Counted from the stretch's first letter, positions 1 to 5,449 are shown. The stretch is 6,037 nucleotides of DNA from QHCE01 sp038260095 (GCA_038260095.1 JBBSOC010000092.1:1-6037); one strand, 5' to 3'. The notes: generated by a model from the letters alone, not told the origin. Program-made: numbers and translations.

Positions 1-136
1 CATCACCGGAGTCTGCACCCGAATCGCTCAACGCATCCTTGCCCTCACCGCCGCGATCTGGCACAACGACACCCTCGGCCTCGCCACACGACGCTCACTC
101 ACCGCCTACGACCACTAACCCCTTGGAATCAACCAT
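1..136 (+). mobile_element. Right end of an IS982-like insertion sequence (partial)
   Basis: The window opens inside a transposase gene that ends at 118, followed by about 18 bp of non-coding DNA. RdmC-like hydrolase homology begins abruptly at about 137 (L-V-A-G-G-N-L), so the element boundary is placed near 136. I cannot define the terminal inverted repeat because the other end lies outside the window. The boundary is inferred from where the hydrolase similarity starts and could be off by several bases. Confidence 0.55.
2..118 (+). CDS. C-terminal fragment of an IS982-like transposase
   Basis: Frame 2 is open from the window edge and gives 38 residues ending in RRSLTAYDH before a TAA stop. 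The pattern QRILALTAAIWHN followed by a basic-rich tail and a terminal AYDH is, from memory of the family, typical of the C-terminus of IS982-type DDE transposases. The catalytic residues lie upstream of the window and cannot be checked. The stop codon is intact and the ending looks full-length, so only the window edge truncates it. Assignment to another DDE transposase family is possible. Confidence 0.65.
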   Translation: MTGVCTRIAQRILALTAAIWHNDTLGLATRRSLTAYDH

Positions 137-139
137 CTA

Positions 140-964
140 GTGGCTGGTGGCAACCTGTGCGCGATGAGTTGGCCGGACGAGTTCGTTAGATTACTCGTTG
201 CCGGTGGTCACCGCGTTATCCGCTACGACCATCGTGACACTGGACGCTCCACATCTCGTGACTTCACGACCCATCCCTACAACTACGACGACCTCACTAG
301 GGACGCGGTCCATGTGCTGGATGGCTGGCATTTGGCCGCCGCGCACATTGTCGCTTTCTCGATGGGCGCCGCCCTCGGGCAGCTGATCGCCATGGACCAC
401 CCGAAGCGAGTACTCAGCCTCACTTTGTTGGGCGCGTCTGCGCTTGGCGTAGATTTCTTCGGCAACATCCAGCGAGCGATCGCAGGACAACCCAGCCTAG
501 ATGGGCTTCCTACTCCTCGGGCCGAAATCTTTGAGGCATGGGCACATCTGTCCACCCCTGCCGGAGATGAGGAGACCGAGCTCGATCAACGGGTCGAGAT
601 GCAGCGAATCGCATCGGGCGACGGTGTCCCCTTCGACCCGGCTGAATTCCGACGCTGGGAAAAACAGGCGATCGACCACGCTGGAACGTGGCACCGATCC
701 GCCGCACAAACAAAGATAAAGCAAGACCTGACGCATCGCGGAAACGACCTTAGCGGCATCACCGAGCCCGTCTTGGCGATTCAAGGGCCGTTGGATCCGG
801 TCAACCCAGCACCACACGCTCGACACATCGCCGAGTCGATCCCCGGCGGACGGGTAGTGGAGATTCCAGGCATGGGGCACGCCTTCCCCAGCGCGGTCCA
901 CAGGCCACTCGCTGAGGCGATCCTCGCCCATACGACAGCCGGACGCAGCTCCCAACGATTGTGA
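140..964 (+). CDS. Alpha/beta hydrolase, RdmC-like, 5'-truncated by an IS element
   Basis: The 274-residue product resembles aclacinomycin methylesterase (RdmC)-type alpha/beta hydrolases along its whole length: GGNL..SWPDEF, the RYDHRDTGRST block at 28-38, the nucleophile elbow AFSMG with Ser74, Asp219 in GPLDPVNP and His247 in PGMGHAFP. The triad is therefore present. The first Gly of the G-x-S-x-G elbow is Ala. Family members are near 300 residues and carry about 30 further N-terminal residues. Those are missing, because the IS982-like end abuts the gene. The frame is open back to 119 and reads L-V-A-G-G, but no Shine-Dalgarno precedes the GTG at 140, so any translation is likely inefficient. 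The lost first strand belongs to the core fold, which makes this probably a remnant. The exact substrate is unknown. Confidence 0.75.
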   Translation: MAGGNLCAMSWPDEFVRLLVAGGHRVIRYDHRDTGRSTSRDFTTHPYNYDDLTRDAVHVLDGWHLAAAHIVAFSMGAALGQLIAMDHPKRVLSLTLLGASALGVDFFGNIQRAIAGQPSLDGLPTPRAEIFEAWAHLSTPAGDEETELDQRVEMQRIASGDGVPFDPAEFRRWEKQAIDHAGTWHRSAAQTKIKQDLTHRGNDLSGITEPVLAIQGPLDPVNPAPHARHIAESIPGGRVVEIPGMGHAFPSAVHRPLAEAILAHTTAGRSSQRL

Positions 965-1089
965 TTTCGGGGCCCTTCGTCAGTGCCTGAGAGCTCGGGT
1001 TGTGCCACAGTGAGCCTTTCACGCAAACTTCCTCTATGCCGTGATGCGGGGATTGGGCAAATTGCAATGGCTGAACCAGCTGGGGTTTG

Positions 1090-1117
1090 AGCTAGCCCTG
1101 CCTGGCGACGGCTAGCT
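1090..1117. repeat. 8-bp inverted repeat upstream of the SRAP gene
   Basis: AGCTAGCC at 1090-1097 and GGCTAGCT at 1110-1117 are exact reverse complements separated by 12 bp, about 30 bp before the SRAP start. It could be a regulator site or an RNA hairpin. The gap from 965 to 1148 holds no other structure and no gene that I can support. Confidence 0.4.
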
Positions 1118-1148
1118 GATTGCGGCCGGACCCTGGCAGACTGTAGCT

Positions 1149-1880
1149 GTGTGTAGTCGTTTTGTGTCCGGACGTTTGGCGGCGGAGCTCGCTGCCGCGG
1201 TGGGCGCGACCGTCCCCGAAGGCGCCGCGCTGCCAGAGCCTTCTTGGAATGTCGCTCCCACCGATACGGTGCCCGTAGTGGTCGATCGCCTCGTCGAGGG
1301 TGAGCTGTGCCGAGAGCTGCATCCGGCCAGGTGGGGCTTGATCACGCCATGGGCCGCTGACGCCCAATCCGGCGCACCGCTGGTCAATGCCCGGATCGAG
1401 ACGGTCGCCAGTAAACCTTCCTTCGCCGACGCGGTGCGTAGGCGCCGCTGCGTCGTGCTCGCCGACGGATACTACGAATGGCGTCGTGAGGCGGAACGCA
1501 AGCGGCCCTACTACATCCACCCAAACGACGGAGGCTTGATGCTCTTCGCCGGACTGTACGGGTGGTGGAAAGATCCGCGCCTCGACAAAGATTCGCCACA
1601 GCGTTGGTTGCTTACCGCATGCATTCTTACCTGCAGTCCGATTGCTGCGTTGGCCGATCTGCACGATCGGGCGCCGGTGAGCCTGGACCGTGGTGCGCTC
1701 GACGAATGGCTACAGCCGCACCCGGAAGAGGATGTTCCTGGGCTGCTTGCGCATGTTCAGGCGGCCGCTGGGCGAGTTGCCGCGGCGTGGAACATGAACC
1801 CGGCCTCCACCGCTGTGGGTGCGGTCGGCAACAACGGTCCGAAACTGATTACCCCTTTGACCGCGGAGCTCAGCACGTAA
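1149..1880 (+). CDS. SRAP domain protein (YedK/HMCES-like abasic-site crosslinker)
   Basis: The 243-residue product is a full-length SOS-response-associated peptidase (SRAP) domain. Family members shield abasic sites in single-stranded DNA by linking the free N-terminal Cys2 to the ring-opened sugar. All four key positions are visible: Cys2, Asn80 in VNARIET, Glu110 in DGYYEWR and His172 in LHDRAPV. WNVAPTDT at 33-40 and the near-terminal VGNNGPKLITP also match the family. The requirement for Cys directly after Met fixes the GTG at 1149 as the start, although only a weak purine stretch precedes it. Departures from the usual motifs are Ser for Gly at position 3 (MCSRF) and Ala in HDRAPV where Met is common. 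Rv3226c of M. tuberculosis has the canonical forms as I recall it, so this may be a divergent paralogue. No LexA box is seen upstream. Confidence 0.92.
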   Translation: MCSRFVSGRLAAELAAAVGATVPEGAALPEPSWNVAPTDTVPVVVDRLVEGELCRELHPARWGLITPWAADAQSGAPLVNARIETVASKPSFADAVRRRRCVVLADGYYEWRREAERKRPYYIHPNDGGLMLFAGLYGWWKDPRLDKDSPQRWLLTACILTCSPIAALADLHDRAPVSLDRGALDEWLQPHPEEDVPGLLAHVQAAAGRVAAAWNMNPASTAVGAVGNNGPKLITPLTAELST

Positions 1881-1925
1881 CAAGCCATGCACTCGACCGG
1901 TAGCTACACGATGAGAAAGGAGACT

Positions 1926-1966
1926 GCGCCGTCGGGCGCGGAAATTCCCGGCTAGCTGCCGGCGTA
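1926..1966 (+). terminator. Possible hairpin pair after the SRAP gene
   Basis: Two short stems lie 46-86 bp after the SRAP stop. GCGCC/GGCGC (1926-1930 with 1935-1939) has a 4-nt loop, and CCGGC/GCCGG (about 1948-1962) has a 5-nt loop. Neither is followed by a T-run. They could help end transcription between the convergent SRAP and MOSC genes, but five-base stems are common in GC-rich DNA. Confidence 0.25.
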
Positions 1967-1977
1967 GCTTATGATGC

Positions 1978-2084
1978 GGTGCACGGTTGCAAGCTACTGC
2001 CCCATCGTCGATGAAACGAATGTCAGCAGCGGCGCGTTTTTGCCAAGTTAGGAGAACTTGTGGCAAAAATTTTTATCGCGCACC
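1978..2084 (-). repeat. Copy A of a 107-bp MITE-like inverted-end repeat
   Basis: Read on the minus strand, this segment matches 5258-5365 at roughly 80% by eye, with a few single-base gaps. Its ends are imperfect inverted repeats: ATCGCGCACC at 2075-2084 and GGTGCACGGT at 1978-1987, 8 of 10 matching. Inside is a 6-bp perfect stem CAAGTT/AACTTG with a 5-nt loop, extended past a 2-nt bulge by TTTTTGC/GCAAAAA. Indels between the copies break every reading frame, so it is non-coding. Similarity to copy B extends another 9 bp on the MOSC side (2085-2093), up to and including the MOSC stop codon. No target-site duplication is evident. Confidence 0.7.
2037..2074 (+). terminator. Hairpin plus T5 run inside copy A
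   Basis: On the plus strand TTTTTGC+CAAGTT (2037-2049) pairs with AACTTG+GCAAAAA (2055-2060, 2063-2069) around the loop AGGAG, with TG bulged. It is followed directly by TTTTT (2070-2074). This is the shape of a factor-independent terminator and would act on transcripts leaving the SRAP gene. The stem is AT-rich, which weakens the call. On the other strand the run after the stem is A, so termination should be one-directional. Confidence 0.45.
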
Positions 2085-2090
2085 ACCTCG

Positions 2091-2753
2091 TTAGTGGCTC
2101 TCCAACGCTCTCTGTAGGGTCTCGACTACTGAGATCGAGAGCTTTTCGGGCGCGCTGAGCGCTGCTCGCAGTGGTTCGGGATCGATTACAGTTCCCATCT
2201 TGGCCGCGAAGAGGTCGCGCACGCGCAGTCCATGCGACGGTCGGTGCACGATAGTCACCGCATCGCCCGCCTGGATACTTCCAGGCGTCTCCACAGCTAG
2301 GTAGGCGCCACAGTCGCCGCGTTCGGCGAACCGGCGCACCCATCGCGGTTCGGCCATGCGGCGGCCGAAGGTAGCGCACGGCGTCCGTGCCTTCGCCACC
2401 CGTACCCGCACTGTGTCTCCGATCCGCCACAGCTCGCCGACGATCGCGTCGCTGGTCGCAACGCCGGTGGTGGCCAGATTCTCGCCGAAGAACCCTGGCG
2501 GGATGTCGCGTCCGAGCTCGGCTGCCCAGCGGGCGGCTTCCTCACGGGCGTAGGCGTAGAGCGCTTTTTCCGGTCCACCGTGATGTTCGGTAGAGCATTG
2601 AGTGTCTCCGAACAGTCCCAGCGGCTCCACCTGCACCGGGCCGTCAACGGGGCGTTTGTCGATAGCGGTGCGCCCGACCCGACCGGCGTCCGGTTTAACG
2701 GCGTGAACAACGCAGACGGCAGCTAGGGTTCCCATCGGTAGCTGTGTAGCCAT
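2091..2753 (-). CDS. MOSC domain protein, YiiM-like
   Basis: The 220-residue product is a MOSC (molybdenum cofactor sulfurase C-terminal) domain protein of the YiiM type. Visible blocks are AIDKRPVDGPV at 30-40, the HHGGPEKALYAY block at 57-68, PGFFGENL at 86-93 and the conserved cysteine Cys126 in ARTPCATF. The segment from about 170 on, HRPSHGLRVRDLF, starts the small helical C-terminal domain. YiiM relatives reduce N-hydroxylated compounds using molybdenum cofactor; that activity is inferred from the family. The length is normal. Met7 (codon 2733-2735) may be the true start, because relatives begin near M-G-x-L-x-A-V; neither start has a good Shine-Dalgarno. The gene converges on SRAP and diverges from vapBC. 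Its TAA stop lies at the edge of the region shared with copy B. Confidence 0.88.
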   Translation of the reverse strand: MATQLPMGTLAAVCVVHAVKPDAGRVGRTAIDKRPVDGPVQVEPLGLFGDTQCSTEHHGGPEKALYAYAREEAARWAAELGRDIPPGFFGENLATTGVATSDAIVGELWRIGDTVRVRVAKARTPCATFGRRMAEPRWVRRFAERGDCGAYLAVETPGSIQAGDAVTIVHRPSHGLRVRDLFAAKMGTVIDPEPLRAALSAPEKLSISVVETLQRALESH

Positions 2754-2757
2754 GTCA

Positions 2758-2774
2758 TCAGTATGAACTACTGA
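2758..2774. promoter_or_regulatory. 6-bp inverted repeat between MOSC and vapBC
   Basis: TCAGTA (2758-2763) and TACTGA (2769-2774) are exact reverse complements around TGAAC, directly upstream of the first possible MOSC start. It may be an operator for the MOSC gene. The length is short enough to arise by chance. Confidence 0.25.
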
Positions 2775-2818
2775 GTGTGCCCGCGAGATTACTACGGCCT
2801 CAAATACATCATCATTAC

Positions 2819-2842
2819 TATGCCATACACGTATGGTATATT
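2819..2842 (+). promoter_or_regulatory. vapBC promoter with palindromic operator over the -10 element
   Basis: TATGCCATAC (2819-2828) and GTATGGTATA (2831-2840) form an inverted repeat matching at 9 of 10 positions with a 2-bp centre, as expected for a ribbon-helix-helix dimer-of-dimers site. TATATT at 2837-2842 fits the actinobacterial TANNNT -10 consensus and overlaps the right arm, so bound VapB or VapBC would block RNA polymerase. Transcription would start at about 2849, the A of the vapB ATG. No convincing -35 hexamer is seen. Confidence 0.7.
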
Positions 2843-2848
2843 TACTTC

Positions 2849-3088
2849 ATGGTGAAAACTACGTTGTATCTTCCCGAAGAGCTCAAGAGCCGCCTGAAAC
2901 ATCGGGCGCTGCGTGTCCGGCGTTCTGAAGCCGACATCATCCGCGAGGCGCTAACTAAAGACCTCGCCGAGGAGATGCCACGTCCGCGCCCTTCTTGGGG
3001 TATTGGTCACAGTGGAGATCCCACTATCGGTGACCGTATCGACGAAATCCTCGCCGCCGAGTTTGGCGCGGAAGCAATTGATAGATGA
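2849..3088 (+). CDS. vapB: VapB-type antitoxin (ribbon-helix-helix)
   Basis: The 79-residue product has the N-terminal beta strand VKTTLYLP, then two helices (EELKSRLKHRALR and RSEADIIREAL) of a ribbon-helix-helix DNA-binding fold. The C-terminal half (about 45-79, including SWGIGHSGDPTIGDRIDEIL) is the part expected to wrap and inhibit the VapC toxin. An open frame runs upstream to a GTG at 2777. ATG 2849 is chosen because the family motif begins right there and the operator and -10 lie immediately upstream. There is no Shine-Dalgarno, and the predicted transcript starts at or next to the ATG, so leaderless translation is likely. The stop overlaps the vapC start by 4 bp (ATGA), implying translational coupling and autoregulation as a complex. 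Confidence 0.88.
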   Translation: MVKTTLYLPEELKSRLKHRALRVRRSEADIIREALTKDLAEEMPRPRPSWGIGHSGDPTIGDRIDEILAAEFGAEAIDR

Positions 3089-3507
3089 TTATCTGCGATA
3101 CCAGCGGGCTTTTCGACGCATATGACAAAGACCAGCCTCGTCATGCCCATGTGATGTCGGTGCTGAATGCGGAGCATGGGCCGTTCATTCTCTCACCTTT
3201 TGTTCTCGCTGAGCTGGATTACTTCGTGTTGACCCGGCTCGGCCTTCACATCGAGGACAAAGTACTTAATGACGTCGCCCAGGGCGCCTATGAGCTGTGC
3301 TCCATGGACAGCTCCGACGTTGCTGAGGCTAGGCAGCTCACGCGGCGCTATGCAGACCTGAAAATTGGTCTGGCGGATGCGTCGATCGTGGTCCTTGCCG
3401 CCCGTTACGAAACTACTCGGATTCTCACCTTCGACGAGCGGCACTTTCGGGCGATAACGCCGCTGTGGGGCACGCAGTTCACTCTGCTCCCAGCTGACGC
3501 CGCCTAA
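3085..3507 (+). CDS. vapC: VapC-type PIN-domain ribonuclease toxin
   Basis: The 140-residue product is a complete PIN domain. The acidic metal-binding residues are all visible: Asp5 in CDTSGLF, Glu43 in LAELDYF, Asp98 in GLADASIV and Asp117 in LTFDERHF. VapC toxins are Mg2+/Mn2+-dependent RNases that cut structured RNA such as tRNA or 23S rRNA. The target here cannot be read from sequence. The start overlaps the vapB stop in ATGA, the usual arrangement for this operon. Bases 3174-3270 recur at about 90% identity at 5156-5252 in a broken second copy. It converges on the ATPase gene, with 47 bp between them and no clear terminator. Confidence 0.9.
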   Translation: MIICDTSGLFDAYDKDQPRHAHVMSVLNAEHGPFILSPFVLAELDYFVLTRLGLHIEDKVLNDVAQGAYELCSMDSSDVAEARQLTRRYADLKIGLADASIVVLAARYETTRILTFDERHFRAITPLWGTQFTLLPADAA

Positions 3508-3554
3508 GCGCCTTCTAGCTCTGCGCCGCGGGCTAGGAATCTACTGCCTCTTGA

Positions 3555-5066
3555 TCAACCGTAAAGTCGCGCGAGATCGGCCAGTAAGACCGCTGGCCTT
3601 TTTCGGGCGGCTTCGGCGACCAGCTCATCAGTGAAGCTAGCTGCGCTAAATAGGCTCAAGGTGGCGCGTGCGGCATCGTAGCCTGCCGCGGTAAGTAGCT
3701 CTCGGAGGTGCTCTAGCCGGTGTAGTTCGGCCACTCCGGTGCGTTTGGAGCGGTGCTTGGCCTCACCGATCAGCGCGATAGTGGCCCCAGCCGTTTGCGG
3801 TTGTTCGCCTCGGGCCAGTGCGATGACGTCGATTTCGTGACTAATTCTGTGCTGGCGGCACGCAATATTGGTCTGGCCAGTTACGCCTATGTCGAGATCG
3901 GCCTCATTCCCGGCATAGCGCGTGACCCATTCTCTTGCAATCGCCTCGAAATGTGGACCGAAGATTTTGGAGTCGATGGTGTGGGCGAGCTCGTTCCAAA
4001 TCTGCTGAGCGCGTCCTGCTTCAAAGTCGCTGAGATAGGGTTCGATGACCACATGGTGTAGACGCACTATTGGATCGGCAATGCTGATCACTGGCCTGCG
4101 ACGCAGCAGGAGGTCGTGGCTTCGTTCGAGGAACCCGGTGGATTCCAGCATTCCCAGCTGATACGCCAGCGAGGTTGCTGGCCTGCCCAGCAGACCGCCG
4201 ATCTTGGTTGCCGAGCTTTCTCCAGCCGCCACGGTAGCCAGCACCGAGCCGTAGCTGGCGGCATCCCGAACTCGTGGGTCTTCGTGCACCACTCTGTGTG
4301 CTTCGTTGAACAGCGGCACACTGGGCCGTAGCACATTTCGGACGAGCCAGTGGCCGAGCTGGTCGGCGCGCCTAGGAATCGTGGGATGCGGGACCAGCTC
4401 GCGGTAGCCAGGTGTTCCACCGATGAGTGCATTGTGCTGAAACGCGACCTTAGTGTGCTCGATGTCCCAGTAGGCTCGGGCCTCACGGTAGCCAAACGGC
4501 TTTACCCGCAGTTCCAAAGCACCCCGGCCGCGTAACGCTTGGGTACCCGACAACAAGCTGGACATGACAGAGATCGCCGAACCACACAAGATCAGCCGTA
4601 GTGGTGCTCGTCCTGACACGGCGCCGGGTCCGATCCGGTCATACAGCGACTGCACGATGGAGGGCAGCCCCGGCGTCTCATGCACCAGGTAAGGAAACTC
4701 GTCAAGCACCAGCAAAGGGGGAGTGGAACTACCCCCGGTAGCTTCGGCTCGGGCGACCATCAAACCCGCGGCGGCATTCAGAGCAGCTTCCCAGCCATCA
4801 AAGCTTAACGATCCCTCGGGCAGCTTTTGAAAGGCACAGAGGGCATCGGCAAACCGTCGCAGTGAGATCGTCTCAGTTTGTTCGGTAGCCAGGTGATAGA
4901 GCCCGTGGCTGGCTTCCGCTAGCCGCCGCAACAGGTAGGACTTGCCGTGGCGACGCCGGCCGTAAACCACCGCGATGCGCAGTCCGGCCAGCTGAGAGCT
5001 GGCGAATCCTTCGAGGTCAGACCATTCCTCCTCACGGTCGAACACGTCGGCTGGTTTCGCGAGCAC
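3555..5066 (-). CDS. P-loop ATPase with C-terminal DUF234/PD-(D/E)XK-like domain
   Basis: Numbered from the longest frame (GTG at 5072, 505 residues), the protein has Walker A GRRRHGKS at 38-45 and Walker B LLVLDE at 120-125. A sensor-like strand LILCGSAIS follows at 160-168, then a winged-helix-like section near 272-318. The C-terminal part has EID at 413-415 and GEAK at 436-439, a D...ExK pattern. This order is that of the archaeal-type ATPase_2 (STAND/MNS-like) proteins with DUF234. Their role is unknown; DNA processing, mobile-element or defence functions have been considered. The D...ExK motif suggests a nuclease but does not prove activity. GGAGG at 5072-5076 overlaps the first GTG and sits 7 nt before a second GTG at 5064-5066, so I prefer the 503-residue start at 5066. 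It faces vapC and lies between two direct repeats of vapC sequence. Confidence 0.85.
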   Translation of the reverse strand: MLAKPADVFDREEEWSDLEGFASSQLAGLRIAVVYGRRRHGKSYLLRRLAEASHGLYHLATEQTETISLRRFADALCAFQKLPEGSLSFDGWEAALNAAAGLMVARAEATGGSSTPPLLVLDEFPYLVHETPGLPSIVQSLYDRIGPGAVSGRAPLRLILCGSAISVMSSLLSGTQALRGRGALELRVKPFGYREARAYWDIEHTKVAFQHNALIGGTPGYRELVPHPTIPRRADQLGHWLVRNVLRPSVPLFNEAHRVVHEDPRVRDAASYGSVLATVAAGESSATKIGGLLGRPATSLAYQLGMLESTGFLERSHDLLLRRRPVISIADPIVRLHHVVIEPYLSDFEAGRAQQIWNELAHTIDSKIFGPHFEAIAREWVTRYAGNEADLDIGVTGQTNIACRQHRISHEIDVIALARGEQPQTAGATIALIGEAKHRSKRTGVAELHRLEHLRELLTAAGYDAARATLSLFSAASFTDELVAEAARKRPAVLLADLARLYG

Positions 5067-5071
5067 TGACA

Positions 5072-5076
5072 CCTCC
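5072..5076 (-). promoter_or_regulatory. Shine-Dalgarno GGAGG of the ATPase gene
   Basis: On the minus strand GGAGG is followed by 7 nt and then GTG at 5066-5064. The earlier in-frame GTG (5072-5070) overlaps the motif itself and so cannot be served by it. This decides the start. Confidence 0.65.
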
Positions 5077-5092
5077 AGCTATGACGAACGTA

Positions 5093-5101
5093 TTTATACT
5101 A
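5093..5101 (-). promoter_or_regulatory. Possible -10 element of the ATPase gene
   Basis: The minus strand reads TAGTATAAA over 5101-5093, offering TAGTAT (fits TANNNT) or TATAAA as a -10 hexamer. Either predicts a 5' leader of roughly 20-25 nt carrying the GGAGG site. No good -35 box is seen. This is the most AT-rich spot between the ATPase and the broken vapC copy. Confidence 0.35.
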
Positions 5102-5155
5102 ACTGTACTCGTGCTAATTGTTCGGCGAGCTGAGCGATCGAGTGTGTCTGCTGTT

Positions 5156-5449
5156 GCATGGGCCGTTCATTCTCTCACCATTTGTCCTCGCTGAGCTGGA
5201 CTACTCCATGTTGACTCGACTCGGCCTTCACATCGAGGATAAAGTACTTAACGAGGTGGTCCGCGATAAAAATTTTTGCACAAGTTCTCTTAACTTGGTA
5301 AAACACGTTGTCGCTGACCTGGTCGTTTCATCGATGATGAGAGCAGTAGCGTGCAATCGTGCACCATGTTTTTAACGCGGATGCGTCAATTGTGATACTT
5401 GCCGCTCGTTACGAAACGACCCGCATTGCTTCCGGCCGACGCCGCATGA
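5156..5449 (+). pseudogene. Broken second vapC-like PIN gene
   Basis: Three blocks match the intact vapC in order. 5156-5252 matches 3174-3270 (residues about 30-62, about 90% identical, keeping the LAELDY glutamate). 5377-5427 matches 3373-3423 (ADAS.V.LAARYETTRI, keeping the Asp98 equivalent). 5429-5449 matches the last codons (L-P-A-D-A-A-stop). The N-terminus with Asp5 is absent. The stretch for residues about 63-96 is replaced by the 108-bp repeat copy B plus 11 unrelated bases. A deletion of about 62 bp removes the Asp117 region and shifts the frame. No vapB-like antitoxin gene lies upstream. A reading frame over 5118-5375 exists, but it joins unrelated sequence, a PIN piece and the repeat, so I do not call it a gene. 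Many differences are silent third-position changes, suggesting it was once a working paralogue. Confidence 0.8.
5258..5365 (+). repeat. Copy B of the MITE-like repeat, inside the broken vapC
   Basis: This 108-bp segment aligns end to end with copy A in inverted orientation. The ends GGTCCGCGAT (5258-5267) and ATCGTGCACC (5356-5365) are imperfect inverted repeats, 8 of 10 matching. The GCGATAAAAATTTTTG block, the CAAGTT/AACTTG stem with loop CTCTT, the CGTTTCATCGA block and the GCAGTAGC block are shared. The outer TTTTTGC/GCAAAAA pairing of copy A is decayed here (GTAAAA). The 9 bp before it (TAACGAGGT) also match the flank of copy A, so the left boundary may lie at about 5249. Confidence 0.7.

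Noticed and set aside
497..955. Minus-strand reading frame opposite the hydrolase
   Set aside because: It is a shadow of the RdmC-like gene, with low-complexity, motif-free sequence.
1081..1150. LexA or PafBC-type damage promoter before the SRAP gene
   Set aside because: I find no good match to TCGAAC-N4-GTTCGA or to the TTGTCRGTG-N8-TANNNT pattern.
1092..1664. Long minus-strand reading frame opposite the SRAP gene (190 codons)
   Set aside because: It lies opposite a gene with all family motifs and shows no recognisable domain; it follows from high GC in the antisense frame.
1109..1958. CGGCTAGCTG occurring on both sides of the SRAP gene (1109-1118 and 1949-1958)
   Set aside because: A repeated 10-mer is expected several times by chance in 6 kb, and the flanks do not match.
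1710..2066. Minus-strand frame running through the end of SRAP and copy A
   Set aside because: It crosses the SRAP gene antisense and the repeat. The part within the repeat is not kept in frame in copy B.
5118..5375. 85-codon plus-strand frame read as a new PIN protein
   Set aside because: Only its middle is PIN sequence. The start is unrelated intergenic DNA and the end is the repeat, so it is part of a broken vapC.
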